DNA from: Ciceribacter sp. L1K22
GTDB taxonomy: Bacteria; Pseudomonadota; Alphaproteobacteria; Rhizobiales; Rhizobiaceae
Assembly: GCF_017599385.1 (NCBI RefSeq)
Contig: NZ_JAGFPK010000001.1
Coordinates: 312,177 to 376,176 of the forward strand
Direction: 5' to 3'
Length of the DNA stretch: 64,000 nucleotides
A program made the translations under genes and the position numbers. Positions 1 through 9,662 of the stretch are shown here, piece by piece; the stretch's first letter is position 1; each line of letters opens with the position of its first letter. The notes under the pieces were generated by a model. That model saw only the letters and a list, made by a program, of their open reading frames with translations, had not been told where the DNA came from and did not search any database.

Positions 1-5
1 CCGGA

Positions 6-1205
6 TCAGGCGCCGGCCACCAGGTCCTCATCCATAACGGTGAGGGCACCGTCGAGGTGCCCCTCGAATACGAGCATGGGTTCGTCCGACACCACCGACA
101 GAGCCGGCACGCCGAACATCCGCACGACCTGGGCCTCGCTCAACCCGTCAACCAGTCCGGGATGCAGAAGATCGAAATAGCGGGCGCCCGGCCCCGTGAC
201 CGAGATCGGTAGATGACCGTAGAGGCTCAGCAGCCTCGAGAGACCGTATCCGAGGGCGAGCCCTGCTTCGCGGAAGGCGTAGCTTGGCATACGCTCGCCG
301 CTTCTGGCACGAATGGCGAGCTTGTCGACCTCCTGCAGGGGGACGAATTTCGCGGGGATGGTGTCACGCGGAACCTCGAAAGCGGTTCGCAAGATCGCAT
401 AGAAACCGGCATAAGCCTCAATGCAGCCGCGCGACCCGCAACGACACAGCGCCCCTCCCGGGACGTGCAACATATGACCGAAATTCGGCGCTGAAATATC
501 GATATCCTGGTCACGGCGCAGGGCCAAGCCCAGCCCGATGCTGTGTCCCAGCGACAGCGTGACGAGACCGCGGAAGTCGGGGCCCAAACGTCGCTCGGAT
601 TTCTGGCCCAGCGCCCGGGCGACAAGAAGCGTTTCATTGCTCAAGAGAATGCGTGCCGGCCAGCGTGGCGACAGGCCTGCCTGGAAGTCAACGCGCTCAG
701 TACCGAGGACCGGCGACCACAGCAGGACGGGCGCGCTCGAGTCGACGAGACCCTTACTGCTGATCGAGATCGACCTCACGGCGGAGGGCGATACCCGGTT
801 TCGCTCGATCATCCTCTCCAGCGCACGCTGCACGCCTTCCATGAAAGTCCCCACGCCCCCGGCCACACGCGTTTCGGTGAAACGATCGATAAGGGTTCCG
901 GAATAGTCGGCAAGCGAGTACTGGACGACGTCGGAGGAGATAATGACCACAACGAGGTAGCTATGTCCGCGCCGCTGGGTAAAGAGGACACGCGGTCGGC
1001 CGCGTCCAGACAGCGGCTTTTGCTCCGATTTCTCGATGATCCCGGCGCGTTCCAGATCGGCTGTAATCGCCGATACCGTGGCGGAGGCGAGCCCGGTGAA
1101 ATCGCTGATTTCCGTATGCGACAGGCGGCCATGCAGCCTGAGCGCCCTCAACACGATATGGCTGTTTTGCTGGCGCACCAGTTCGGTGCTCGATTTGGCC
1201 AGCAT
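6..1205 (-). CDS. ROK-family transcriptional repressor, probable xylose operon regulator
   Basis: A 399-residue ROK protein. Residues about 12-65 form a winged helix-turn-helix (LSHTEISDFTGLASATVSAI) and the rest is the sugar-kinase-like ROK domain. The ROK zinc cluster CRCGSRGC followed by IEAYAG lies near residues 252-265. The kinase NDANA-type motif is replaced by SNETLL, so a sugar-sensing repressor is more likely than a kinase. The frame is open 19 codons further upstream, but the ATG at 1205 has a GGGAGG about 8 nt before it, so I chose it. The gene is divergent from xylF-xylH-xylG and shares with it an intergenic region holding a perfect palindrome at 1322-1340. Control of that operon is inferred from this context. 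XylR is the functional equivalent in other alphaproteobacteria, but I did not assign the symbol. Confidence 0.9.
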   Translation of the reverse strand: MLAKSSTELVRQQNSHIVLRALRLHGRLSHTEISDFTGLASATVSAITADLERAGIIEKSEQKPLSGRGRPRVLFTQRRGHSYLVVVIISSDVVQYSLADYSGTLIDRFTETRVAGGVGTFMEGVQRALERMIERNRVSPSAVRSISISSKGLVDSSAPVLLWSPVLGTERVDFQAGLSPRWPARILLSNETLLVARALGQKSERRLGPDFRGLVTLSLGHSIGLGLALRRDQDIDISAPNFGHMLHVPGGALCRCGSRGCIEAYAGFYAILRTAFEVPRDTIPAKFVPLQEVDKLAIRARSGERMPSYAFREAGLALGYGLSRLLSLYGHLPISVTGPGARYFDLLHPGLVDGLSEAQVVRMFGVPALSVVSDEPMLVFEGHLDGALTVMDEDLVAGA

Positions 1206-1321
1206 GTAACCAACCTCCCAACCGCCGCGACGGCTCGCATATTCCTCCCGAAGCTGCCACACGGGGCCTTTCCGGCTCTTCCTGGCGCATGTTGACAGCT
1301 CCCGGATTCTCTGACATTTAA

Positions 1322-1340
1322 TTTCTCGACTGTCGAGAAA
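1322..1340. promoter_or_regulatory. Perfect 19-bp palindrome, candidate ROK repressor operator
   Basis: TTTCTCGAC-T-GTCGAGAAA: nine-base arms around one central base, no mismatch. It lies between the divergent ROK gene and xylF, about 87 bp before the xylF ATG. It sits just downstream of a possible promoter for xylF: TTGACA at 1292-1297 and TTTAAT near 1317-1322, although that spacing (19 bp) is long. A bound repressor there would block xylF transcription. Confidence 0.65.
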
Positions 1341-1426
1341 AAAGTCTTTTAGGCCTTTTCGACAGACGTTCCGCGGTCGCCTGCTTGCTGAGGAGAGGTG
1401 GCCGTTCTGTCACTTGGGAGGACATC

Positions 1427-2464
1427 ATGAATACCGTTTTCAAGCTGATGGCCAGCGCGGCCGTCATCGTCACCATGCATACTGCAGCCATGGCCGAAAC
1501 AATCGTCGGCGTCTCCTGGTCGAACTTCCAGGAAGAGCGTTGGAAGACCGACGAAGCTGCCATCAAGGGCGCACTGGAAGCTGCCGGTGCCAAGTACATT
1601 TCCGCTGACGCACAGTCGTCCGCCGCAAAGCAGCTGACTGACGTCGAGTCGCTCATCGCCCAGGGCGCCAATGCCATTATCGTTCTGGCACAGGACTCCG
1701 AAGCTATCGGCCCGGCCATCGAAAAGGCAGCTGCTGAAGGCATCCCGGTCGTTGGCTATGACCGCCTGATCGAAAACCCGGCAGCGTTCTACATCACCTT
1801 CGACAACAAGGAAGTCGGCCGTATGCAGGCCCGCGAAGTGTTCAAGGTGAAGCCGGAAGGCAACTACGTGTTCATCAAGGGCTCCTCGTCCGACCCGAAC
1901 GCCGACTTCCTGTTCTCCGGACAGATGGAAGTGCTGAAGGAAGCGATCGACAGCGGCAAGATCAAGAACGTCGGCGAAGCCTACACCGACGGCTGGAAGC
2001 CGGAAAATGCTCAGAAGAACATGGAGCAGTTCCTGACCGCGAACAACAACGCCGTTGACGCCGTCGTCGCGTCTAACGACGGTACCGCTGGTGGCGCGAT
2101 TGCCGCACTCGACGCTCAGGGTCTTGCAGGTTCCGTACCGGTCTCGGGTCAGGACGCCGACAAGGCTGCCTTGAACCGCGTCGCTCTCGGTACGCAGACC
2201 GTGTCGGTCTGGAAGGACTCCCGCGACCTCGGCAAGAACGCAGCGGAGATCGCGCTGGCGCTCGCCGAAGGCAAGTCGATGGACGAAATCCCGAACGTCC
2301 AGACCTTCACCGGCGGCCCGAAGGGCGCTGAAATGAAGTCGGTGTTCCTCGCTCCGATGCCGATCACCAAAGACAACCTGAACGTCGTCATCGACGCAGG
2401 CTGGATCAGCAAGGAAGAGGCCTGCCAGGGCGTTGCAGCCGGCTCCGTCGCCGCCTGCAACTAA
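1427..2464 (+). CDS. xylF: D-xylose ABC transporter, periplasmic substrate-binding protein
   Basis: A 345-residue type I periplasmic sugar-binding protein that would capture D-xylose and deliver it to the XylH/XylG importer. Residues 1-23 are a signal peptide ending AMA, and the mature chain starts [11 protein letters not shown], typical of rhizobial XylF. Binding-protein landmarks include the [28 protein letters not shown] and SGQDADKAA segments. The ATG at 1427 is preceded by GGGAGGA at good spacing, which decides it over upstream in-frame starts. First gene of xylF-xylH-xylG. The likely repressor is the divergent ROK protein acting at 1322-1340. Xylose isomerase and xylulokinase genes are not in this window. 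Confidence 0.93.
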   Translation: MNTVFKLMASAAVIVTMHTAAMAETIVGVSWSNFQEERWKTDEAAIKGALEAAGAKYISADAQSSAAKQLTDVESLIAQGANAIIVLAQDSEAIGPAIEKAAAEGIPVVGYDRLIENPAAFYITFDNKEVGRMQAREVFKVKPEGNYVFIKGSSSDPNADFLFSGQMEVLKEAIDSGKIKNVGEAYTDGWKPENAQKNMEQFLTANNNAVDAVVASNDGTAGGAIAALDAQGLAGSVPVSGQDADKAALNRVALGTQTVSVWKDSRDLGKNAAEIALALAEGKSMDEIPNVQTFTGGPKGAEMKSVFLAPMPITKDNLNVVIDAGWISKEEACQGVAAGSVAACN

Positions 2465-2636
2465 GGCAAGCACGAACGTCAGACCAAACATCCCGACGTT
2501 GCCCGCTCCGCGGCGTGGCGTCGGGATCGTCATTGAGAGGTGACGTCGCCTGAGCGGCGCCACCGGAGCCAGCGCAAGTCGGGACCGTCTCCGGGAAACC
2601 ACGACAACGCGCCTGAAGAGGTGGGGAACGGCAAGA

Positions 2637-3950
2637 ATGGCCGATAACATGCATTCGACGACAACAGGCGGACCGCGTCAGGCGGACGCCAACCCGGTGA
2701 CGCGCTTTTTTCGAGCGACCGAGATCGACACCCGCCTTCTCGGCATGGTCGGCGCATTGCTGATCATCTGGGTCGGCTTTAATTTTCTGACCGGCGGTCT
2801 GTTCCTGACACCGCGCAACCTCTGGAACCTGACAGTCCAGACCTCCTCGGTCGCTGTCATGGCGACGGGCATGGTACTGGTCATTGTCACCCGTAACATC
2901 GACCTGTCGGTCGGCTCGATCCTGGGCTTCACCGGCATGATCATGGGCGTGATGCAGGCCCAGATTCTTCCGCAGATGCTCGGCTTCGATCATCCCGCGA
3001 TCTGGATTGTGGCGCTCGGAAGCGGTCTCGCCGTTGGCGCCATGATCGGTGCCCTTCATGGCGGCATCATCGCATTTCTCGGCGTCCCGTCCTTCATCGT
3101 CACGCTCGGCGGACTGCTCGTCTGGCGCGGCGCGACCTGGTTCGTGACCAGCGGCCAGACCGTTGCGCCGATGAACCCCACCTTCCGCCTCATGGGTGGC
3201 GGAACCGAGGGATCGGTAGGCGCGACATGGAGCTGGGTCGTTGGCCTCGTCGCCTGCGTGGCGATCGTCGGTGCCATCATCAATGCCCGCCGCCAGCGCA
3301 AGCGCTTTGCCTTTCCCCGGAAGCCGATCTGGGCGGAATACGTCATCGGCGCGCTCGGTTGCGTGATCGTGCTTGGGGCCGTGCTGATCGCCAACAGCTA
3401 TTACTGGCCAGTCGCGATTGCCCGCCGCTACGCGGACGCCAACGGCATCGCATGGCCCGAGGGCGGACTGCAGATTTCACACGGCATTGCCGTGCCGGTC
3501 CTGATCGCCATTGCTGTGGGCATCGTGATGACCTTCATCGCGACCCGCCTGCGTTTCGGCCGGTACGTCTTTGCCATCGGCGGCAATCCGGAAGCGGCTG
3601 AACTCGCCGGCATCAAGACCCGCTGGGTGACGGTACGCATCTTCGCTCTGATGGGCATTCTGTGCGCCATCGCGGCGGCGATCTCGACGGCGCGCCTTAA
3701 TGCCGCGACGAACGCCCAAGGCGAACTCGACGAGCTCTACACCATCGCGGCAGCCGTCATCGGCGGTACATCGCTCGCTGGCGGTGTCGGCACGGTCGCC
3801 GGCGCGATGCTCGGAGCGCTTGTCATGCAGTCGCTTCAGTCCGGCATGGTGCTCCTCGGCATCGACACACCCCTTCAGCGCATCGTGGTGGGAATGGTGC
3901 TCGTCGTGGCCGTATGGCTCGATACCGTCTACCGCGCCCGCGCCAAGTAA
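2637..3950 (+). CDS. xylH: D-xylose ABC transporter permease
   Basis: A 437-residue inner-membrane permease of the monosaccharide (RbsC/XylH) family with about ten to twelve hydrophobic segments. The segment [12 protein letters not shown] near residues 84-95 and [17 protein letters not shown] near the C-terminus are the conserved signatures of this permease family. It forms the membrane channel of the xylose importer. The start at 2637 has GAGGTGGGG upstream. It lies 172 bp after xylF, a gap that often reflects higher expression of the binding protein, and is followed after 13 bp by xylG. Confidence 0.93.
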   Translation: MADNMHSTTTGGPRQADANPVTRFFRATEIDTRLLGMVGALLIIWVGFNFLTGGLFLTPRNLWNLTVQTSSVAVMATGMVLVIVTRNIDLSVGSILGFTGMIMGVMQAQILPQMLGFDHPAIWIVALGSGLAVGAMIGALHGGIIAFLGVPSFIVTLGGLLVWRGATWFVTSGQTVAPMNPTFRLMGGGTEGSVGATWSWVVGLVACVAIVGAIINARRQRKRFAFPRKPIWAEYVIGALGCVIVLGAVLIANSYYWPVAIARRYADANGIAWPEGGLQISHGIAVPVLIAIAVGIVMTFIATRLRFGRYVFAIGGNPEAAELAGIKTRWVTVRIFALMGILCAIAAAISTARLNAATNAQGELDELYTIAAAVIGGTSLAGGVGTVAGAMLGALVMQSLQSGMVLLGIDTPLQRIVVGMVLVVAVWLDTVYRARAK

Positions 3951-3963
3951 CCAGGAGTCCATC

Positions 3964-4746
3964 ATGACGGAGCAAAAAACTCCCCTCGTGGAAATGAAGG
4001 ACATTTCCATAGCCTTCGGCGGGATTCATGCCGTCGAAAAGGCGTCCGTCGACCTCTATCCCGGTGAGGTCGTGGCCCTGCTCGGCCACAACGGCGCCGG
4101 CAAGTCGACATTGATCAAGATACTCTCCGGTGCCTACAGGCGCGACAGCGGTGACATCATGATCAACGGTGAGACGGCTGATATCCGCAACCCGCGCGAT
4201 GCCAAGGAATATGGTATCGAAACGATCTACCAGACGCTCGCCGTCGCGGACAATGTCGACGCCGCCGCCAATCTCTATCTCGGCCGCGAACTCAAGACGC
4301 CGTGGGGCACGCTCGACGACGTGGCGATGGAGGCCAAGGCGCGGGAAGTCATGGGGCGCCTCAACCCCAACTTCAAGCGGTTCAAAGAGCCGGTGAAGGC
4401 GCTTTCCGGTGGCCAGCGGCAGTCGGTGGCGATCGCACGCGCCATCCTGTTCAACGCCCGCATCCTGATCATGGACGAGCCGACAGCCGCGCTCGGCCCG
4501 CAGGAAACGGCGCAGGTTGGCGAACTGATCAAGCAGTTGAAGGCCGAGGGCATCGGCATCTTCCTGATCAGCCACGACATCCATGACGTGTTCGACCTCG
4601 CGGACCGCGTGTTCGTGATGAAGAACGGTCAGGTCGTGGGCCATGCCCGCACCCAGGACGTCACCAAGGACGAAGTGCTCGGCATGATCATCATGGGCAA
4701 GTGCCCTCCGGGCGCGACGCCCGGCCCCGGAGCGATCAAGGGCTGA
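3964..4746 (+). CDS. xylG: D-xylose ABC transporter ATP-binding protein (single cassette)
   Basis: A 260-residue ATPase energising the xylose importer. The Walker A motif GHNGAGKST is at residues 41-49, followed by the signature [14 protein letters not shown] and Walker [14 protein letters not shown]. Unlike enteric XylG, which has two fused cassettes and about 510 residues, this protein has one cassette and must work as a homodimer; this short form is common in Rhizobiales. The ATG at 3964 follows AGGAG at ideal spacing. Last gene of the operon, followed by an intrinsic terminator at 4773-4807. Confidence 0.92.
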   Translation: MTEQKTPLVEMKDISIAFGGIHAVEKASVDLYPGEVVALLGHNGAGKSTLIKILSGAYRRDSGDIMINGETADIRNPRDAKEYGIETIYQTLAVADNVDAAANLYLGRELKTPWGTLDDVAMEAKAREVMGRLNPNFKRFKEPVKALSGGQRQSVAIARAILFNARILIMDEPTAALGPQETAQVGELIKQLKAEGIGIFLISHDIHDVFDLADRVFVMKNGQVVGHARTQDVTKDEVLGMIIMGKCPPGATPGPGAIKG

Positions 4747-4772
4747 CAGGCCGCCGTTCTTTCAGCAATGAC

Positions 4773-4807
4773 AAAGCCGCAGCGATCACAGATCGCTGCG
4801 GCTTTTT
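4773..4807 (+). terminator. Rho-independent terminator of the xyl operon
   Basis: A 15-bp perfect stem (4773-4787 with 4791-4805, core GCCGCAGCGATC) around a three-base loop ACA, running into TTTTT. It starts 27 bp after the xylG stop codon. Confidence 0.93.
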
Positions 4808-5010
4808 CTGTTTCAGCCGGTGAATAGGCACATCGGATCTTGCCCCCCATGAACATGGCATGCGGCGCAAGGTGCTTCGGGTTATCCATACTCGCAGGAG
4901 AGACGCCGATGGCTCCCGCCACCTACCGGGCAGGCTGCTTTCGGCCCGCTTCACCGGCCGCGCCGGACTGATCATTCGTTTCGACTTCGACACATATTGA
5001 GGAGACATCC

Positions 5011-5292
5011 ATGTTGCAGTTCATCAAGTCCATTCCCGCCATCGCGACGGCGTTGTTGCTGGTCGCCGCGTCCTCGGCAACCGCCCAGGAAATGTTCGCG
5101 AAAGTCGATGCCAATGCCGATGGCGCACTCGACAAGACCGAATTCGCCGCTTTCATAGATGCCGCCGCACAGGCGGGACGGCCGAACGCGAAGAAGATCC
5201 AATCGGCCAATCTCTATGCCCAGGCCTTTGCCCGCATCGACAAGAACAAGGATGGGTCGATCACGCAGGCCGAACTGGCGGCGATGCGCTGA
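5011..5292 (+). CDS. Small exported EF-hand calcium-binding protein
   Basis: A 93-residue protein with a signal peptide (residues 1 to about 25, ending SSATA) and two canonical EF-hand loops: DANADGALDKTE at 33-44 and DKNKDGSITQAE at 77-88. Both keep the Asp/Asn ligands, the central Gly and the final Glu, so Ca2+ binding in the periplasm is likely. The start has GAGGAG at good spacing. It lies 80 bp upstream of the RND efflux operon on the same strand, but a GC-rich hairpin at 5298-5330 separates them, so co-transcription is uncertain. Its specific role is unknown. Confidence 0.85.
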   Translation: MLQFIKSIPAIATALLLVAASSATAQEMFAKVDANADGALDKTEFAAFIDAAAQAGRPNAKKIQSANLYAQAFARIDKNKDGSITQAELAAMR

Positions 5293-5297
5293 TCGAA

Positions 5298-5330
5298 GAC
5301 GGGTCGGGGAAGCGCCCTTCCCGGCCCGTC
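5298..5330 (+). terminator. GC-rich hairpin between EF-hand gene and efflux operon
   Basis: The arm GACGGGTCGGGGAAG (5298-5312) pairs with CTTCCCGGCCCGTC (5317-5330), with one wobble and one bulge, starting 6 bp after the EF-hand stop codon. No T tract follows, so it may be a weak terminator, an attenuator or an mRNA-stabilising stem. Confidence 0.4.
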
Positions 5331-5372
5331 TCACGGGATTCGAAGGATCATCATATCGATGGGGACTACGCG

Positions 5373-6503
5373 ATGATCGGAAAACGCTCGGGAAGGCTTG
5401 CTGCCCTTGTCGTCCTGGCACTCGCCTCGGGTGCCGGGGCGCAGGAGCCGTTGCCGCTGGTGGCGGTCGAAAAGCCGAAAGCGATGGACGTGGTTCAATA
5501 CCTCGAGTCCACCGGAACACTTGCCGCCGAGCAATCGGTTGACCTCGTGGCACGGGCGTCCGGCCTGCTGGAAAAGGTGAACTTCCGGGACGGAGAAAAG
5601 GTGAAAAAGGGCGATGTGATCTTCGGCATCGAACGCGAGCCATACGAGATCAGCCTCGCAAGCGCTCAGGCGGATGTGCGGCAACAAGAAGCGAGCCTCG
5701 CACAGGCGGCTGCCAATCTGACGCGGCAGCGCGACCTCAAGGACAAGAGCGTCGTCTCGGCAAGCGCGCTCGAAGATGCAATCGCACAGCAGGCCATTGC
5801 CGAGTCGCAATTGGCGGCGGCACGGGCGCGACTGCGGACCGCCGAACTGAACCTCGGATACACCGAGATCACCGCGCCCTTTGACGGAATCCTGTCCGCA
5901 CGCCTTGCCGATGTTGGCGCCTATATCAACGGCGCGGCAGCACAGAAACTGGCGACCCTGGTCAAGCCCGATCCGCTCCATGTGAATTTCACGGCGACCG
6001 ACCGGCAGGTGGTGGAAATCCGTCGCAAAATGCTGGAGCGCGGCATTAAGGTCGGCAATTTTGGCCTACCCGTCAGCGTGGAACTTTCGCTCACCGATGG
6101 TGACGGCTATCCGTTCACCGGTCCTCTCGATTACGTGGCCCCGGAAATAGACCCGACGAGTGGAACGATGGCGCTGCGGGGGGAGATCGCCAACCCGGAC
6201 CTTCTGCTCTCACCCGGGATGTTCGTGGAGGTTCGTGTCGCTGTCGCGATGCGCCCAGATGCTCTGACGGTCCCTGAAAGGGCGATCGGCAACACGCAGG
6301 AAGGCCGGACCGTTCTGGTGGTCGGCGAAGGGAACCGCATCGAGCAGCGGCTCGTGGAGATTGGCGCGCCAGCCGAAGCCGGCCGACGCGAAATTCGCTC
6401 AGGCCTTGAGCCGGATGACCGGGTGGTGATGCATGGGGGTGCCGCCGTAGCGCCGGGGCAAGTCGTTTCGGTCGAGGCAATGCCGCAAGAGGTGGCGCCA
6501 TGA
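5373..6503 (+). CDS. RND efflux periplasmic adaptor (membrane fusion) protein
   Basis: A 376-residue HlyD/AcrA/MexA-family adaptor that would bridge the inner-membrane pump to an outer-membrane channel. It has a signal peptide of about 24 residues (ends GAGAQ), a biotinyl-lipoyl-like half motif (ARASGLLEKVNFRDGEKVKKGD), an alpha-helical hairpin rich in Ala and Gln (about 90-150), a second lipoyl half (ITAPFDGILS) and a beta-barrel. The C-terminal end overlaps the pump gene by 4 bp (ATGA), so translation is coupled. No tolC-like gene is adjacent, so the outer-membrane partner must be encoded elsewhere. Substrate unknown. Confidence 0.92.
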   Translation: MIGKRSGRLAALVVLALASGAGAQEPLPLVAVEKPKAMDVVQYLESTGTLAAEQSVDLVARASGLLEKVNFRDGEKVKKGDVIFGIEREPYEISLASAQADVRQQEASLAQAAANLTRQRDLKDKSVVSASALEDAIAQQAIAESQLAAARARLRTAELNLGYTEITAPFDGILSARLADVGAYINGAAAQKLATLVKPDPLHVNFTATDRQVVEIRRKMLERGIKVGNFGLPVSVELSLTDGDGYPFTGPLDYVAPEIDPTSGTMALRGEIANPDLLLSPGMFVEVRVAVAMRPDALTVPERAIGNTQEGRTVLVVGEGNRIEQRLVEIGAPAEAGRREIRSGLEPDDRVVMHGGAAVAPGQVVSVEAMPQEVAP

Positions 6504-9500
6504 TCGCCCGTTTCTTCATCGATCGGCCGGTTCTCGCCAACGTCATTTCGATCCTGATGGTGATCCTTGGTCTCGTTGCGGTGATCGGCCTGCCGGTTGC
6601 GCAGTATCCGGATATCGTCCCGCCCTCGATCCAGGTGACGGCGCGCTACCCAGGCGCAAATGCCGAGACACTGGTTCGCGAGGTGGCGCTGCCGATCGAA
6701 CAGAAGATCAACGGCGTCGAGAACATGCTCTATATGCAATCGACCTCGACCAGCGACGGCTCCTACACATTGACGGTCACGTTCGCCATCGGGACGGACC
6801 CGGACGAGGCGCAGGTTCTGGTGCAGAACCGTGTGGCAAGCGCAATTCCGGCGCTTCCGGACGCGGTGCAGTCGCAGGGCGTGCAGACCGCGAAACGCTC
6901 GACCGCGATCATGTCGATCGTCGCGCTGTCGTCCAACAATCCCGTCCATGGCAGCCTGTTCATGGCGAATTACGCGACGATCAACCTCGTCGATGAATTG
7001 CTGCGCGTGCCGGGTATCGGCAATGTCGTCGTCTTCGGCTCGGGCCAGTATGCCGTTCGCATCTGGATGGACCCGCAACGAATGGCCGCGCGCGGCCTGG
7101 TGCCGGCCGATGTCGCCAACGCGATTGCCCGGCAGAGCCGCAGCACCGCCGCCGGCCAGATCGGCCTACCACCGGTGCCGTCGGGACAGGATTTCCAGTA
7201 CACGCTGACGGTCGATTCAAGGCTAAGCGACGTGCCGTCGTTTGAAGATGTCATCGTCAAGGCTGATGGCAACGAGATCACGCGGGTGCGGGATGTGGCG
7301 CGGGTGGAGCTCGGCGCCCAGCAATATAGCCAGGACTTCGCCATGGACGGCAGACCGGCGGCCGGCATCGCGCTTTTCCTGCTGCCTGAAGCCAATGCTC
7401 TCGATGTCATAGGGCGCGTGAAGGTGAAAATGGAGACGCTGTCTGCCGCCTTTCCCGAAGGGCTTGTGTACGCCATACCCTTCGACACCACCCGCTTTGT
7501 ATCCGCCGCCATCTCCGACGTGTACCACACGCTGTTCGAGGCGGCTGTCCTGGTTCTCCTGGTAATCCTGATCTTCCTCCAGGACTGGCGAGCGACCCTC
7601 GTGCCGGCGACGACCGTTCCCGTGACCATCATCGGGGCCTTCGCCGCCATGGCGGCCTTCGGCTTCACCATCAACCTCTCGACTCTCTTTGCCATCATTC
7701 TTGCGATCGGCATTGTTGTCGACGACGCGATCGTCGTCGTCGAGGCGGCGGCGCGCCATCTGCGCGAGGGCAAATCGCCGCGCGAGGCGGCAGCGCTTGC
7801 GATGGACGAGTTGACCGGGCCGATCGTGGGCATCACCCTCGTGCTGCTTGCCGTCTTCCTGCCTGCGGCGTTCCTTCCGGGCCTGAGTGGCCAGATGTAC
7901 AGGCAGTTTTCCCTGGTCATCGCTGCAACCGCCGTCATCAGCGCCGTCAACGCCGTGACCCTGAAGCCGACGCAATGCGCGCTCTGGCTTCGCGCGCCTT
8001 CCCCTTCTCACAAGACGAACCTCGTCTATCGCGGGTTCAACGTCGCTTATGACGCATGCGAACGCGCGTATGTCGGCATGATCAGGCGCCTCGTTTCGTT
8101 CAGCGGCGTCGTCAGCATAGCGACGATCCTGCTGGTCGGGATCTCCGGGTTCCTCATTTCGCGTGTGCCAAGCGCCTTCCTGCCCGTCGAGGACCAGGGT
8201 TATTTCCTGATTTCCGTGCAGCTTCCGGAAGGTGCCTCCCTGGAACGCACGAGGGACGCGCTCGACGATGTCCGGCAGCGGTTGGAAACCATCGGGGCCG
8301 TCGATACCGTCATCGCGATCAGCGGCGTCTCCGCCCTCAACGGCAATGCCAGCCAGTCGAGTTCGGGCATCGTCTACGCCATCCTGACGGACTGGGAGGA
8401 GCGCCAGACGAACGAGGATCTCCGCTCCCTCTACACCCGCATGCGGGAGGCAACCGCGAACCTGCCGGACGGGCAGGCACTGGTGCTCCCGCCGCCGCCG
8501 ATCCAGGGGATCGGCAATGCCGCCGGCTTCTCTTTGCAGCTTCAATCCCGCGACGGTCGTTTCGATTATGCCGCGCTCCAGACCGAGGCGGCTGCAATGC
8601 TGCAGTCGCTGAAAGACGATCCGGTGTTCCGCGAGGCCTTCACTCCGTTCCGGGCCGACGCTCCGCAGTATGCCGTTTCCGTGGATCGGACGAAGACGGA
8701 AGCGCTCGATGTCGATAGCGGCAGCGTCTACGACACCGTCAGCCAGTATATCGGTTCCAGCTATGCCGGACAGGTCAGTCTGTTCGGACGTGTGTTCCAG
8801 ATCTACCTGCAGGCGGAAGCTGGCGACCGGGTCGCGATCGAGAATCTCGACAAGATCAAGGTCCGCAGCCGGTCGGGGCAAATGGTGCCTCTTTCGGCGC
8901 TCGCCGACATACGGCAAGTCACCGGCCCGTCGCTGATCAGCCTCTACAATCTCTATCCCGCGGCCCAGATCACCGGTTCGCAAGCAGAAGGATATTCCTC
9001 CGGCGAGGCCATGGACGCGCTCGACGTCCGGGTTGACAGCCTGCCGCGCGGCTACGGGGCCGAGTGGACGGCGGCCTCTCTGCAGGAGAAGATGCTTGGC
9101 GGGCAGATCTATGTGGTCTACGCCCTGAGCCTGCTGCTGGTCTATTTCGTGCTCGCCGGACAGTACGAAAGCTGGCTGGCGCCGGTGTCCGTCATCGTCT
9201 CGGTGCCACTTGCCCTCATCGGAACGGCGCTGACGCTGCTGGCGCTGAATGCTCCGGTCAATCTCTACACGCAGATAGGCCTCGTGCTCCTGATCGCGCT
9301 GTCGGCCAAGAACGCCATCCTGATCGTCGAATTCGCCCGCCAACTTAGGGCACATGATGGCAAAAGCATCGTCGAGGCGGCGATCGAGGCCGCCCGCGTG
9401 CGATTGCGTCCGATCCTGATGACCTCGATCGCCTTCATCCTGGGCGTGCTGCCGCTGGTGCTGCAGACAGGCGCCGGCGCGAGCGCGCAGAAATCGATTG

Positions 9501-9649
9501 GCATCGCCGTCTTTACTGGCATGATCGGCTCGACATGCCTGACGGTTGCGGTTGTGCCGTCGCTGTTCGTCGTCCTGCAACGGTTCGAGGAATGGCTTAA
9601 ACGACGCAGGACGGCGGGTGCGCCGCCGCATGCCGCCGGTTCGGGCTGA
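6500..9649 (+). CDS. RND-family multidrug/solute efflux pump (AcrB/MexB type)
   Basis: A 1049-residue inner-membrane proton-driven exporter, the usual length for the hydrophobe/amphiphile RND family. It begins MIARFFIDRPV, the classic RND start. The proton-relay pair is seen as VVDDAIVVVE (Asp408-Asp409), and the partner Lys is in SAKNAILIVE (Lys937). Two large periplasmic loops and twelve TM helices are implied by the pattern of hydrophobic segments. It overlaps the adaptor gene by 4 bp and is followed after 13 bp by a response regulator and histidine kinase, which suggests dedicated control of the pump. Confidence 0.95.
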   Translation: MIARFFIDRPVLANVISILMVILGLVAVIGLPVAQYPDIVPPSIQVTARYPGANAETLVREVALPIEQKINGVENMLYMQSTSTSDGSYTLTVTFAIGTDPDEAQVLVQNRVASAIPALPDAVQSQGVQTAKRSTAIMSIVALSSNNPVHGSLFMANYATINLVDELLRVPGIGNVVVFGSGQYAVRIWMDPQRMAARGLVPADVANAIARQSRSTAAGQIGLPPVPSGQDFQYTLTVDSRLSDVPSFEDVIVKADGNEITRVRDVARVELGAQQYSQDFAMDGRPAAGIALFLLPEANALDVIGRVKVKMETLSAAFPEGLVYAIPFDTTRFVSAAISDVYHTLFEAAVLVLLVILIFLQDWRATLVPATTVPVTIIGAFAAMAAFGFTINLSTLFAIILAIGIVVDDAIVVVEAAARHLREGKSPREAAALAMDELTGPIVGITLVLLAVFLPAAFLPGLSGQMYRQFSLVIAATAVISAVNAVTLKPTQCALWLRAPSPSHKTNLVYRGFNVAYDACERAYVGMIRRLVSFSGVVSIATILLVGISGFLISRVPSAFLPVEDQGYFLISVQLPEGASLERTRDALDDVRQRLETIGAVDTVIAISGVSALNGNASQSSSGIVYAILTDWEERQTNEDLRSLYTRMREATANLPDGQALVLPPPPIQGIGNAAGFSLQLQSRDGRFDYAALQTEAAAMLQSLKDDPVFREAFTPFRADAPQYAVSVDRTKTEALDVDSGSVYDTVSQYIGSSYAGQVSLFGRVFQIYLQAEAGDRVAIENLDKIKVRSRSGQMVPLSALADIRQVTGPSLISLYNLYPAAQITGSQAEGYSSGEAMDALDVRVDSLPRGYGAEWTAASLQEKMLGGQIYVVYALSLLLVYFVLAGQYESWLAPVSVIVSVPLALIGTALTLLALNAPVNLYTQIGLVLLIALSAKNAILIVEFARQLRAHDGKSIVEAAIEAARVRLRPILMTSIAFILGVLPLVLQTGAGASAQKSIGIAVFTGMIGSTCLTVAVVPSLFVVLQRFEEWLKRRRTAGAPPHAAGSG

Positions 9650-9662
9650 AAGGGGCAAGGGG

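Noticed and set aside
1349..2650. A 433-codon open frame antisense to xylF
   Set aside because: xylF is clearly coding on the plus strand with signal peptide and ribosome-binding site.
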